A stretch of DNA of 64,000 bases, from positions 248,001 through 312,000 of the forward strand of contig NZ_JAMXLB010000001.1 in NCBI RefSeq assembly GCF_024054195.1, given 5' to 3'. The stretch is from Flavobacterium sp. NRK F7 (GTDB lineage Bacteria > Bacteroidota > Bacteroidia > Flavobacteriales > Flavobacteriaceae). Below are positions 42,507-51,617 of this stretch, in pieces. The notes beneath the pieces are model-generated. The model did no database searches, was not told the origin of the DNA, and saw only the letters and a list, made by a program, of their open reading frames with translations. Each line of letters starts with the position of its first letter. The first letter of the stretch is position 1. Made by a program: the position numbers and the translations under genes.

Positions 42507-43694
42507 TTAGACGGTACTTTTTTGAATTAAACCTGGAAATGTTCTTAAAATTAATTTCATGTCATACCAAAAGGAATAGTTGTTTCCTGTGAAATTATCT
42601 GCATATTCATTATCCAAACGGATGCGTTCATCTTCAGACATTTCACCTCCTCTCCCTCTTAGTTCCACCTGCCATAAACCGGTTATTCCTGCAGGTGCTA
42701 AAAATCGTTTGGATAAAACATCATTGGTTAATAGTTCTGCTTCATATACTGGTAATGGTCGGTTACCCACAATAGACATATCTCCTTTAATAACATTAAT
42801 TAATTGAGGCAATTCATCAATACTTGTATTTCTAATGAAACGACCAATTTTAGTTATTCTTGGATCATCAACAATCTTAATAAAAGTAGCATTAGACTTT
42901 TCGATTTCATTTTTTTGATAGGCATGCCAATATTCACAAATTTGATGATTGTCTATATGTAAAATTGGAGAACACGAATGTCCTTGCTCTAGTTGACTGC
43001 ATTTTGGACAAGCCTGATTAAAGTCAATGGTTGTAATCGCATTTTCTTTCTTATATTGATTTTTTTCTTGAGCCATCTTTTTAATCAATTCATCAGAACC
43101 TGTACGCATGGAGCGAAGTTTATAAAAATCAAATGTTTTTCTTCCAACCCTTTTAGATATATAATAGACTTTGCCATGAGACTCTAATCGTATAGCTAAC
43201 ATAACTACCAACAAAATTGGAGCAATACAAATTAAAACCGTTGAAGCAAAAACGATATCAAAAATCCTTTTAGACAAAGGCAATGTATAGGAACTATTCG
43301 TGAGTTCAATTGTGTCTTCTTGAGAACTAATGTTTTGTAATTCATATAAAGATTTTGCTCTTCTTATAATGGTAATAACTTCGGTTGAAGAATGCACAAA
43401 GTAATCACTTATCCCTTTCGAAAATGCCGTTGTAAATAGAGCATTATTATATTCCTCTGAAACTAATATAAAAGGAATATTTTTTAAGACCGTGTCGTTT
43501 TTAAGTGTTTCGAATAAATACAAACCCGTATTTCCTGATAAATTGAAATCAGAAATTATAACATCTATTTCTTGATTTACTTTTAAAAATTGTAAGGCTT
43601 CAATACTAGTCCTTACTGCAAATAAAGTTACTTTTTCTACTTCAGCATATGCTTCATACTTTGCCACTGAATTTCCAACGTATACTATTTTCAT
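42507..43694 (-). CDS. Receiver-like domain fused to a priming sugar transferase (WcaJ/undecaprenyl-phosphate type)
   Basis: This 395-residue protein has an N-terminal 120-residue CheY-like domain keeping Asp49 (IISDF) but lacking the acidic pair (residues 6-8 are VGN) and the conserved Lys. It then has a hydrophobic segment (about 145-168) and a bacterial sugar-transferase catalytic domain: VYYISKRVGRKTFDFYKLRSM, RFIRNTSIDELPQLINVIKGDMSIVGNRPLP and AGITGLWQV. Between them (about residues 225-260) is an unusual insertion with cysteines 229, 232, 241 and 253 and nearby histidines, possibly a zinc site. The enzyme should start polysaccharide assembly by linking a sugar phosphate to undecaprenyl phosphate. 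Confidence 0.88.
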   Translation of the reverse strand: MKIVYVGNSVAKYEAYAEVEKVTLFAVRTSIEALQFLKVNQEIDVIISDFNLSGNTGLYLFETLKNDTVLKNIPFILVSEEYNNALFTTAFSKGISDYFVHSSTEVITIIRRAKSLYELQNISSQEDTIELTNSSYTLPLSKRIFDIVFASTVLICIAPILLVVMLAIRLESHGKVYYISKRVGRKTFDFYKLRSMRTGSDELIKKMAQEKNQYKKENAITTIDFNQACPKCSQLEQGHSCSPILHIDNHQICEYWHAYQKNEIEKSNATFIKIVDDPRITKIGRFIRNTSIDELPQLINVIKGDMSIVGNRPLPVYEAELLTNDVLSKRFLAPAGITGLWQVELRGRGGEMSEDERIRLDNEYADNFTGNNYSFWYDMKLILRTFPGLIQKSTV

Positions 43695-43759
43695 GATTCC
43701 AAATAAGTTTTGAGGTTATAATTTTAATAAAAAGAGGGCTTCTTTGCTTTTAAGATAAA

Positions 43760-44146
43760 TTACCAATTGCTCGCATAATGAATGGGGAATAAGTTTTTTT
43801 TGGTAACTTCTTTTAACTCCTCTGGATTAAAAGGCTTTGTTAAATAATCTTGTGCTCCAAGTTGATAACACTTGATTCGCTCCTTACTTTCTTTATTTCC
43901 AGACAACATTATGATAGGCGTGTGTTTTGTAAAGCCACTTAATCGTACTTCTTGTAGAAATTCATAGCCATTCATTTTAGCCATTTGAATATCGGTAATA
44001 ATTAAATCAGGTAAATTATTTCTCAACCATAATAAAGCATCAATTCCAGAGTTTTTTGTTACCACCTCATATTCTGGAGACAAAAAATTTTCTAATAGCA
44101 CACACGTAGTTTGTTCATCATCTACAACTAATATCTTTTTCTTCAT
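43760..44146 (-). CDS. Stand-alone response-regulator receiver
   Basis: This 128-residue CheY-like protein has the full phosphorylation set: Asp9-Asp10, phospho-acceptor Asp52 (IITDIQMA), Thr/Ser (IIMLSGN) and Lys in YLTKPF. No output domain is fused. It sits between ugd and the receiver-sugar transferase fusion, 43 nt after ugd and 65 nt before the fusion. It may be a phosphorylated adaptor controlling the priming transferase or export step. Confidence 0.9.
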   Translation of the reverse strand: MKKKILVVDDEQTTCVLLENFLSPEYEVVTKNSGIDALLWLRNNLPDLIITDIQMAKMNGYEFLQEVRLSGFTKHTPIIMLSGNKESKERIKCYQLGAQDYLTKPFNPEELKEVTKKNLFPIHYASNW

Positions 44147-44189
44147 GACGTTGATTTTTAAAGGTTAACTTCTAGTAAAGCATAAGGTT

Positions 44190-45548
44190 TTAGCTAACAG
44201 ATCGTAATAGTGTATTTTTTATTTGAGGTAATGTATTTATACCGATACAGAAATAATCAAAACCTTGCTTTTTCATTTCGTCGGCATCATAAATATTTCT
44301 ACCATCAAAAATAGCAGCCGTATTTAAAAGCTTGTTTACAATATTAAAATTGGGAATTTTAAATTCGGGCCATTCGGTCAAAATAGCTAAACAATCGGCT
44401 TCTATTAACGCTTCGTATTGATCATTATAATAACTAATGGTATCACCAAAATGGTGTTTTGCTTCTGAAATGGCAACTGGATCATATACTTTCACTTTCG
44501 CTCCTGCCTCTACTAATTTATTCACAATAATTAAAGAAGGTGCTTCGCGCATATCATCAGTTTGTGGCTTAAAAGACAAGCCCCAAATAGTAATTGTTTT
44601 TCCTTGAAGGTTTCCGTTAAAATAATTTACTATTTTATGAAATAAAACTGTTTTTTGATTCTGATTTACAGCTTCAACAGCTTTTAAAACTTGAAGATTA
44701 TAATTGTTCTCTTGAGCGGTTCGAATTAAGGCTTGAACATCTTTTGGAAAACAAGAACCACCGTAACCAATGCCAGGATATATAAATTTGTTGCCAATTC
44801 TTCCATCTGAACCAATTCCTTTTCGAACCTGATTCACATCAGCACCAACAATCTCACAAAGATTCGCCATGTCATTCATAAAACTAATCTTTGTTGCTAG
44901 CATGGCATTAGCAGCATATTTTGTCATTTCTGCTGAAAGGATATCCATAAAAAAAATGGGATGCCCGTTTAATGTGAACGATTTGTATAAATTTCTAAGT
45001 AATGCTTCTGCTCTTGTGCTTTCTGTACCTACAATAATTCGATCTGGCTTTAAAAAATCATCAATTGCAGCACCTTCTTTTAAAAATTCAGGATTAGAAG
45101 CTACATCAAACGGTATTTTTACATTTCTCTTTTGCAGTTCGCCTTGAATAGCATTTTTAACTTTTATAGATGTTCCAACAGGAACGGTACTTTTAGTGAC
45201 AACTAATGTGTAATCATTCATATATTTACCACAATCTTTAGCCACTTGAAGTACATATTTTAAATCAGCACTACCGTCTTCATCTGGTGGTGTTCCAACT
45301 GAAATAAATACGATTTCTGAATCTTTAAGTGCTTCAGACAAACTCGTAGTAAATTGTAATCTCCCTTTTTCCATGTTTCGAACAATCATTTTATCTAAAC
45401 CTGGCTCATAAATGGAAACAATTCCTTTTTTTAAGTTTTCGATTTTTGCTTCATTAACATCCACACACTGAACATTAATTCCGACTTCTGAAAAACAGGC
45501 TCCAGTTACAAGCCCTACATATCCGCTTCCTACAATTGTTATTTTCAT
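44190..45548 (-). CDS. ugd: UDP-glucose 6-dehydrogenase
   Basis: This 452-residue enzyme oxidises UDP-glucose to UDP-glucuronate. It shows GSGYVGLVTGACFSEVG at the NAD site, the central domain (NPEFLKEGAAIDDFLKPDRI) and the catalytic Cys at about residue 266 in GYGGSCFPKD, with the UDP-binding domain at the end. UDP-glucuronate would supply an acidic sugar for the exopolysaccharide. It is the first gene of its transcription unit, and the 21-bp direct-repeat promoter element lies about 60 nt upstream of its start. Confidence 0.95.
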   Translation of the reverse strand: MKITIVGSGYVGLVTGACFSEVGINVQCVDVNEAKIENLKKGIVSIYEPGLDKMIVRNMEKGRLQFTTSLSEALKDSEIVFISVGTPPDEDGSADLKYVLQVAKDCGKYMNDYTLVVTKSTVPVGTSIKVKNAIQGELQKRNVKIPFDVASNPEFLKEGAAIDDFLKPDRIIVGTESTRAEALLRNLYKSFTLNGHPIFFMDILSAEMTKYAANAMLATKISFMNDMANLCEIVGADVNQVRKGIGSDGRIGNKFIYPGIGYGGSCFPKDVQALIRTAQENNYNLQVLKAVEAVNQNQKTVLFHKIVNYFNGNLQGKTITIWGLSFKPQTDDMREAPSLIIVNKLVEAGAKVKVYDPVAISEAKHHFGDTISYYNDQYEALIEADCLAILTEWPEFKIPNFNIVNKLLNTAAIFDGRNIYDADEMKKQGFDYFCIGINTLPQIKNTLLRSVS

Positions 45549-45567
45549 AATATCTAATTTTATGATA

Positions 45568-45636
45568 CAAACTTACAAGTATAAGAAGCTTAATTTCTTT
45601 GAATTTAGACGAATGGAAGCTTAGTGTAGTTGAATG
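45568..45636 (-). promoter_or_regulatory. Exopolysaccharide promoter element A (before ugd)
   Basis: Direct half-sites, written on the plus strand as GACGAATG (45608-45615) and GTTGAATG (45629-45636), lie 21 bp apart. The minus-strand -7 box TAAGTTTG (45575-45568) begins 33 nt from the proximal half-site. The -33 position has no TTG. The same layout occurs before the PRTase and Wzz/kinase genes. Confidence 0.75.
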
Positions 45637-45742
45637 AATTTTTTGTGTTGGTTAAAGGTTTTTAAAAAAAAATTGCACTAATAACGAATCAACTTTTCAA
45701 ATAAAACAAATTAAAAACCAACAAGTTATATAACTATTTTTT

Positions 45743-46183
45743 TTATTCTAAATAATCCGAAATGGGAAACAAACTTTGAAATAGCGTTAATTTCATTTTT
45801 CTTTGTTTCAAAAACGATTGTCTACTGCTTACAATATGAAGTTGATTATTTAAAATTTTCGCTAATAATTGACTTAAATTTTCATATTTACCAATCATAT
45901 CAGCAGTTACAAAGCCGAGATACTGTATCGTAAATTGGTCGAACATAAATCGTGCTCCAGCGCGAATTGCTGAAATATCTTTTTTATATTTATTGATGTT
46001 AACTACCGATACGTTTTGGCAAACCTCACTTATTTCTTTTAAAAGTTCGTAAGTATTGTCGTTACTGTTATTATTAACAAAACAAAATTCAATATTTTTT
46101 GAATGATGAATATGTTGCACACACTGGAGCGTATCCAATGTTTTCTCTTGATTATGGCATAAAATTATGATTCCTGTCTTCAT
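45743..46183 (-). CDS. Short family-2 glycosyltransferase-like protein
   Basis: This 146-residue protein begins like GT2 enzymes (TGIIILCHNQEKTLDTL, then FVNNNSNDNTYELL) but is only about half the usual length. It stops after a TADMIGKYENL segment that may correspond to the DxD acceptor region. No frame continuation is seen, so it is a naturally short GT-A-like protein or the remnant of a longer one. It is the last gene of the PRTase-glycosyltransferase unit, 30 nt after the GT2 at 46214. Confidence 0.7.
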   Translation of the reverse strand: MKTGIIILCHNQEKTLDTLQCVQHIHHSKNIEFCFVNNNSNDNTYELLKEISEVCQNVSVVNINKYKKDISAIRAGARFMFDQFTIQYLGFVTADMIGKYENLSQLLAKILNNQLHIVSSRQSFLKQRKMKLTLFQSLFPISDYLE

Positions 46184-46213
46184 TTTAGTATGATTTATAA
46201 TTCATATAAAGCA

Positions 46214-47407
46214 CTATACATGGGCTCTTTTAGCTCTTTCCCAGTTTACAGACTGATTGTTATTTAGGAATCGGAAAAAACCAAGGATTACAGAAAGATT
46301 CATAATAAAAAAATAATACGGAATGAATAAAACTTTGATTCTCAAAGATTTATTTTCTAAAAACCAACCTATTAAAGCTGCTACATAAAACCCAAATTGT
46401 AACCAAAATAAAGCTGCATATAGTTTGCTGAACAAAAAACCTTCTTGTTGTCCCAAAATAAAAGAAACTGGAATTAAAAGCAGTAAACAAATTGGAGCCA
46501 ATGTCCACCGTAGGACACGATGAGAAATATATTGAAATGATAGTGTGCCATATTTAAAAACATTCAATAAGCTTTTTAAGCGTACAACCGATTGAATACC
46601 TCCAGCTGAAATTCTTATTTTACGTTTCAGCTCTTCTTTCACATTCGCGGAAGCTGTTTCTATAGCAAAAGCTTCTGGATCATATTGAATGGTGTATCCT
46701 TTTTGCGCTACTCGTAAAGAAATAATAAAATCGTCTAACAGCGTATCTTCCTCCATTGTTTCATATAAATCCGTTCTAATAGCAAATAATTCACCTGCTG
46801 CACCTACAACCGAATACAGTTCGGCATCCCATTTTTTTAATGTAGATTCATATTTCCAATACAATCCTTCTCCAGCACCAGATGCAGTATCTTCTTTATG
46901 ATTATAAATTCTTTTTTCTCCAGAAACACAACCCACATTTTTATCGCTAAATAAATTAACCATACGTCTTATGGAGTCTTTTCCTAACATAGTATTGGCA
47001 TCACTAAATACAACTAAAGGTGTTTCTACAAATTGCATACCTCTATTCATGGCTCCAATTTTACCCTTTCTTTCATCAGAGTGATACAATTTTACATTAT
47101 CATAAGCATTTACCATTTTTGGAGTACCATCATTTGACCCATCCGTTACCCATACTATTTTTAATTTATCTTTAGGATAATCTAATTCTAAAGTATTTTT
47201 CATTTTTTCACTCACATATGCTTTTTCATTGTAAGCGGTTATAAATAAGGTTACTTCAGGTTCATAACGATAGTTTATTTTTTTTGGCCCTCCTATTTTA
47301 AGAAACCTTTTTATTTTAATAATAGCAAATAGTACAATTCCATATCCCACATACGTATAACTTATGATGAATAACAATACCCAAAAAAATAGTTTTAAAA
47401 GTTCCAT
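46214..47407 (-). CDS. Membrane family-2 glycosyltransferase
   Basis: This 397-residue protein has an N-terminal membrane helix (FFWVLLFIISYTYVGYGIVLF), then a GT-A domain: VTLFITAYNEKAYV, VWVTDGSNDGT, VVFSDANTML (acidic DxD-like site) and EEDTLLDDFIISLRVAQ. Several hydrophobic helices follow near the end. Hyaluronan-synthase-like processive or elongating enzymes have this layout. The N-terminus resembles that of the other GT2 gene at 50405. It probably adds a sugar to the repeat unit on the inner membrane. Confidence 0.88.
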   Translation of the reverse strand: MELLKLFFWVLLFIISYTYVGYGIVLFAIIKIKRFLKIGGPKKINYRYEPEVTLFITAYNEKAYVSEKMKNTLELDYPKDKLKIVWVTDGSNDGTPKMVNAYDNVKLYHSDERKGKIGAMNRGMQFVETPLVVFSDANTMLGKDSIRRMVNLFSDKNVGCVSGEKRIYNHKEDTASGAGEGLYWKYESTLKKWDAELYSVVGAAGELFAIRTDLYETMEEDTLLDDFIISLRVAQKGYTIQYDPEAFAIETASANVKEELKRKIRISAGGIQSVVRLKSLLNVFKYGTLSFQYISHRVLRWTLAPICLLLLIPVSFILGQQEGFLFSKLYAALFWLQFGFYVAALIGWFLENKSLRIKVLFIPYYFFIMNLSVILGFFRFLNNNQSVNWERAKRAHV

Positions 47408-47419
47408 AATCTTATTTTT

Positions 47420-48034
47420 TTAAATTTTTTCCCAACTATTAGTTTGAAAATTAAACTGTTTTACGATTCGAGCTGGGTTACCAACCGCAACAGAATAAGG
47501 CGGTACATCTTTTGTGACCACACTACCAGCCGCTACAATGCAGTGTTTTCCTATGGTAACTCCTGCAACCACGACCACATTAGCTCCAATCCAACTATTG
47601 TCTTCCACTACAATTGGTGCCGTTGAAACCCCTTGTTCATGAATAGGCAGACTCGTATCTTGATAATTGTGATTCAATCCTGACAAAGTAATATTTTGGG
47701 CGAACCGAATATTATTACCAATGGTTACTGGGCCAATTATGGTATTACTCAACCCAATTTTAGTTTGATTTCCAATAATTACAGGACCAACGCCATTATT
47801 AATTGCTGAGAAATCTTCAATAGTAGAATCTTCTCCTAATTCAAACCTGTTCCATGGCACCACATCCAAACGTGTTCTTCTTCTTATACAAGCTCCCTTT
47901 CCTTTTTTATGATAAAAAGGATTCACCAAATACTTGATCCACAATCTTGGTCGGGTTTGATTTGGAATCAAAATAGACCAATGAACTAATTTTTTTAGTT
48001 TCTCATTTCCTTTTATTTTCTCTTTTAGTCCCAT
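47420..48034 (-). CDS. Left-handed beta-helix acyltransferase
   Basis: This 204-residue hexapeptide-repeat protein has turns such as IEDFSAINNGVGPVIIGNQT and IGNNIRFAQNITLSGLNHNY, and ends VTKDVPPYSVAVGNPARIVKQF, the standard end of WcaF/CysE-type acyltransferases. It would add acetyl or another acyl group to a sugar of the polymer. The family is clear, the exact acceptor is not. The start overlaps the end of the upstream glycosyltransferase by 10 nt. Confidence 0.88.
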   Translation of the reverse strand: MGLKEKIKGNEKLKKLVHWSILIPNQTRPRLWIKYLVNPFYHKKGKGACIRRRTRLDVVPWNRFELGEDSTIEDFSAINNGVGPVIIGNQTKIGLSNTIIGPVTIGNNIRFAQNITLSGLNHNYQDTSLPIHEQGVSTAPIVVEDNSWIGANVVVVAGVTIGKHCIVAAGSVVTKDVPPYSVAVGNPARIVKQFNFQTNSWEKI

Positions 48035-49239
48035 TGTATTTTGTTTTTAGTGGCTGTAGTTATTGCGTTATATATTGCATCTACATTATTTTTCCAAGTA
48101 TGACTTTTGGCAAAAGCGATTCTTTTTTTCGCAATTTCATCATCATTATTCCATAAAGCTCTTTCAATCTGAATCAGATATTCTTGATGTGTAGACGCTA
48201 GTAAAACAAAGTCATTAAACATCATCATTGCTTCTGTTTTAGTAGCTACAATTGGTTTACCCATGGCTAAATATTCATCAATCTTTCTAGGATAGTTACC
48301 AATCGTAATATTGTTGATTAATTGAGGGTTAATAGCCACATCAAACCCTTTTACATAACCTGGTAATTCGGAACTTGGTTTACTTCCTAAAAAGTGAACG
48401 TTTGGAAGGTGATGCAAACTGGAGTTTTTAAAATCTTGATCTTCGGGTCCCACCAATACAATATTCCAATCTTTTTTTTGTTTCGCTACATATTCTAACA
48501 ACTTCAAATCCAATCGTAACGTAGTTAACGAACCTACATAACCTATTTTAGTACCTGCAATTTGTTTTAGATCTTCTGGTATTTCAATCGCATTTTCTTC
48601 TTCGCTAAACTGTGATACATCACAACCTTGACCTACCATATAACTATGTTTGTTGAATTGTTGCCCAAATGCTGCAAAAAAATCAGAATTGGTTGTTAGC
48701 ACATCCGCTTTTTTCACAACTTCAGGCTCTATTCTTTCACCGTGTTTTTGCCAATAAGGCACTTTCACTAAATAATCTCGCATATAATACACATAGACTT
48801 TTGGCTGAAGTAATTCTTTCAAATGAAGTCCTAAAAACATGGAACTATCGTTGAATAATATAAAATTTGAAAAACCCAATCGAGATACAGCGGAAAAAAT
48901 ATCATTTGAAAACAACTTGGCATTACGCTTATTCAAAATTTTAAAAATGCTATGAGAACCTATCCAATTGATTGACTCGATAACGGTTTTTGGATATACA
49001 TTCCATAAGTTCTCTGTTATTTGCTCAATATCAACCACTTCTCCTTTTGCAATTTGAATGCGCTTTTGAATTCTTCTCTCTTTTCTTAGTTTCATTCTAG
49101 TAATGCGATCCATAGGAGGATTTACATATAAAACTCTATTCTCTTTTGCGAATTCCAAAGCAATGTTTTTGCAGTTACTTCCTATTTCGATATCCCAAGG
49201 TTGAATACCTACTATAACAATGTCATTTCCTTTTATCAT
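48025..49239 (-). CDS. Family-1-type glycosyltransferase
   Basis: This 404-residue GT-B protein has an N-terminal Rossmann-like part (IVIVGIQPWDIEIGSNCKNI) and a C-terminal half with LKQIAGTKIGYVGSLTTLRLD, VVLVGPEDQDFKNSSLH and a retaining-GT E-x7-E-like region (KIDEYLAMGKPIVATKTEAM). It overlaps both neighbours (17 nt upstream, 10 nt downstream), consistent with the operon. It probably adds a sugar to the repeat unit. Confidence 0.87.
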   Translation of the reverse strand: MIKGNDIVIVGIQPWDIEIGSNCKNIALEFAKENRVLYVNPPMDRITRMKLRKERRIQKRIQIAKGEVVDIEQITENLWNVYPKTVIESINWIGSHSIFKILNKRNAKLFSNDIFSAVSRLGFSNFILFNDSSMFLGLHLKELLQPKVYVYYMRDYLVKVPYWQKHGERIEPEVVKKADVLTTNSDFFAAFGQQFNKHSYMVGQGCDVSQFSEEENAIEIPEDLKQIAGTKIGYVGSLTTLRLDLKLLEYVAKQKKDWNIVLVGPEDQDFKNSSLHHLPNVHFLGSKPSSELPGYVKGFDVAINPQLINNITIGNYPRKIDEYLAMGKPIVATKTEAMMMFNDFVLLASTHQEYLIQIERALWNNDDEIAKKRIAFAKSHTWKNNVDAIYNAITTATKNKIQWD

Positions 49240-50398
49240 AACTTTCAGTATTTATTTCGTTATACAATTGTTTGTATTGTTCCAAAACTTGCCAAGCCAT
49301 TTTTTCCCAAGAGAATTTTTTACTTTGTAACATTCCTTTTTGAATTAAGAGTCCTTTGTAATTTTCATCCAAAATTATTTTCATCATACCTTCACAAATT
49401 TCATCAGTATTAAGTGGATTAACTAGATGAGCCGCATTACCTGCTACTTCAGGCATAGAAGAAGTATTTGAGGTAATTACAGGTATACCACAAGCCATGG
49501 CTTCTATAATTGGGATTCCAAAACCTTCGCGCAAGGATGGAAATAAAAAGAGTTCGGCAAAATAATAGATTGCTGGCAAATCATTATCTGAAACATAGCC
49601 TAACAAAACAATATGCTCTCGAAGTTTTAAAGCATTAATTTCTTTTAAGCTTAGAGTTAAATCTTCTTCTTTGCAACCTAACATTACTAATTTATAAGGT
49701 AGTTTGGATTGATTTAGGAATTTTTGAAAGGCAACTAAAACTCTTAAGGTATTTTTTCTAGGGTCTTTATTTGCAATATGAAGTACATAATTATCAGGTA
49801 ATTGGTGAACGGTTTTACATTTTTTTAAATACTCCGTTTCCAAATTCATTTTAAACTTTTCATTTACACCATTGTAAACCGTTTCAATTGTGTGATTTTC
49901 TAGTTGAAAAAACTTGGTAATATTCTCTTTTTCAAAATTGGAAACTGTAATGAGTTTTTTGCTGTTTTTTACTACCCTATGTACAATACATCTTCTATAT
50001 AAATTTCCTATTTTTTGATATAATGAAGCTTTACTAGTTAATAATTTCATCAGATTTCCTTCCATATAGATGATATCGTGAAGTGTCGTAATCAATGGAA
50101 TATTTTTAGAATAAGGGGCTGTATTACTAGTACAATGAAGTACATCACACTGTAACGACTTGGCGACTTTGGGTAATTTAAACTGCTCCCACCATGGATA
50201 TAAATTTCCTGGAATTTCAACAATTTTAAAATTGGATGTCTCCTGAATTACGGATTTATCTTTATCGGGTTTTACAAAAATAAAGTACTCATTTACTTTA
50301 TCTATTACTTGAAGATTTTGAATTAATTCAAATGCCACCCTATCCATACCATGCTTATGTGTACGAAATAATCTTTGCGCTTCTATACCTATTCTCAT
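49223..50398 (-). CDS. Family-4/1 glycosyltransferase
   Basis: This 391-residue GT-B protein has an N-terminal GIEAQRLFRTHKHGMDRVAFE motif, a middle LPDNYVLHIANKDPRKNTLRV segment and the C-terminal donor-binding block FLFPSLREGFGIPIIEAMACG, characteristic of the GT4 family (E-x7-E). It is encoded between two other glycosyltransferases, with overlap to the downstream GT (17 nt). The donor sugar is unknown. Confidence 0.9.
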   Translation of the reverse strand: MRIGIEAQRLFRTHKHGMDRVAFELIQNLQVIDKVNEYFIFVKPDKDKSVIQETSNFKIVEIPGNLYPWWEQFKLPKVAKSLQCDVLHCTSNTAPYSKNIPLITTLHDIIYMEGNLMKLLTSKASLYQKIGNLYRRCIVHRVVKNSKKLITVSNFEKENITKFFQLENHTIETVYNGVNEKFKMNLETEYLKKCKTVHQLPDNYVLHIANKDPRKNTLRVLVAFQKFLNQSKLPYKLVMLGCKEEDLTLSLKEINALKLREHIVLLGYVSDNDLPAIYYFAELFLFPSLREGFGIPIIEAMACGIPVITSNTSSMPEVAGNAAHLVNPLNTDEICEGMMKIILDENYKGLLIQKGMLQSKKFSWEKMAWQVLEQYKQLYNEINTESYDKRK

Positions 50399-50404
50399 AA
50401 TCCT

Positions 50405-51607
50405 CTAATTTTGAGTTATACCATGTGTAGTGTGAATAAATTTTTTATTGGCACCTTTCAATTTAAAAAGCAAGAGTAGCATTTTAAAAAAGGCATTGGG
50501 CAATGAAAGCAATGCTTTTAAAGTCGTGAATTGATAAAAAGATTTTGGTAACGCTAAAAGATAAGCCAAGCCTATAAGAAATAAGTTCAAAATCCATTTT
50601 TGAAACATCATTTGTGCTGAAAAATCAAATGCAACTACAGCCAATCCATATCCCAAGGCTATCAACAAAGTAATTCCTAAAAGAAGTACTCTTGGTGGAA
50701 TAATCATTTGTAAAACTTTATCGAAAAAATTCATATTCCCATTTCTTAGAAGTTCCTTGCATCCAGTAACAAAATATTTTTTCAAATAAATAAATTGAGT
50801 TGACAACCATCTTCTTCTTTGAACAGCAAAATCATTTGCCTTTTGAATTTTTTCATCTAAAACTATGGCGTCATTTAGATACTCTACAACAATTCCTCTT
50901 TTTGCAAATTGAAACTCTAATTCTTTATCAAATCCACCAATAGCATTAACCTCTTTCATGATGGATTTAAATAAGGGATAATTAAACCCCATTCCAGAAC
51001 CTATTAAACCCGAAGAAAGTCCTAAAGCACGATGTCCTTTTCTGAATAAATGATTGTTTATTTCTTCGCTTGCACCATCTAAAATGGCAAAAGAAGTATT
51101 CCTGTTTTTAGCCTTTCTATGACCTTGTACTACTTGATATCCTTTCTGAAAAGCATTGTTTATTTTATTCATAAAATTCGGTTCCATTACATTATCAGCA
51201 TCCAGTATCAAAGCATAATCATATTTTTTTTGCAACTCTGACAAGGCTTGATTTAAAGCTTTTGCTTTGGTACTCTCTTTGAATGAAACTTCGATTAAGA
51301 TAATTGGTAATGCTTTTAAGGCTAGTATTGTAGTCTCTTTTAAAGAATCTGCTATAACAACCACATCAAATTTTCCAACTTCATATTGCTGTTTTAAAGC
51401 TTCTTTGGCAACCTCAACAATTACTGCGTCTTCTTTGTAAGCTGGAATAAAAACAGCAATGCTACTTTTATTACGAGCAGAATTATTTCTATTTTTTTTG
51501 TAACCAAATCCAGCAATTGCAAACACTAAAACATATATTGTCGACGCAGTAAAATACGTGTAGATAATGTAGGCAAGAACTTTTAAAAAGAATTCAAGTA
51601 GTTCCAT
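50405..51607 (-). CDS. Membrane family-2 glycosyltransferase
   Basis: About 400 residues from the ATG at 51607 (MELLEFFLKVLAYIIYTYF). The longer upstream start would overlap the PRTase gene and gives a less natural N-terminus. The GT-A core shows VFIPAYKEDAVIVEVA, VVIADS, ALILDADNVMEPNF (DxD) and an RRRWLSTQ segment, a Q/RxxRW-type acceptor motif. Several hydrophobic helices follow. It probably elongates the lipid-linked repeat. The unit is 10 nt downstream of the PRTase-HAD gene. Confidence 0.88.
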   Translation of the reverse strand: MELLEFFLKVLAYIIYTYFTASTIYVLVFAIAGFGYKKNRNNSARNKSSIAVFIPAYKEDAVIVEVAKEALKQQYEVGKFDVVVIADSLKETTILALKALPIILIEVSFKESTKAKALNQALSELQKKYDYALILDADNVMEPNFMNKINNAFQKGYQVVQGHRKAKNRNTSFAILDGASEEINNHLFRKGHRALGLSSGLIGSGMGFNYPLFKSIMKEVNAIGGFDKELEFQFAKRGIVVEYLNDAIVLDEKIQKANDFAVQRRRWLSTQFIYLKKYFVTGCKELLRNGNMNFFDKVLQMIIPPRVLLLGITLLIALGYGLAVVAFDFSAQMMFQKWILNLFLIGLAYLLALPKSFYQFTTLKALLSLPNAFFKMLLLLFKLKGANKKFIHTTHGITQN

Positions 51608-51617
51608 ATTTTTTGTA

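Noticed and set aside
45724..45742. AGTTATATAACT palindrome with T run as a terminator
   Set aside because: The T run follows on the plus strand, whereas the gene ends on the minus strand, and the stem is only six A/T-rich pairs.
50417..50440. GTGTAGTGTGAAT sequence resembling the exopolysaccharide half-site
   Set aside because: It lies in the coding end of the GT2 gene, has no partner 21 bp away and no -7 box; chance match.
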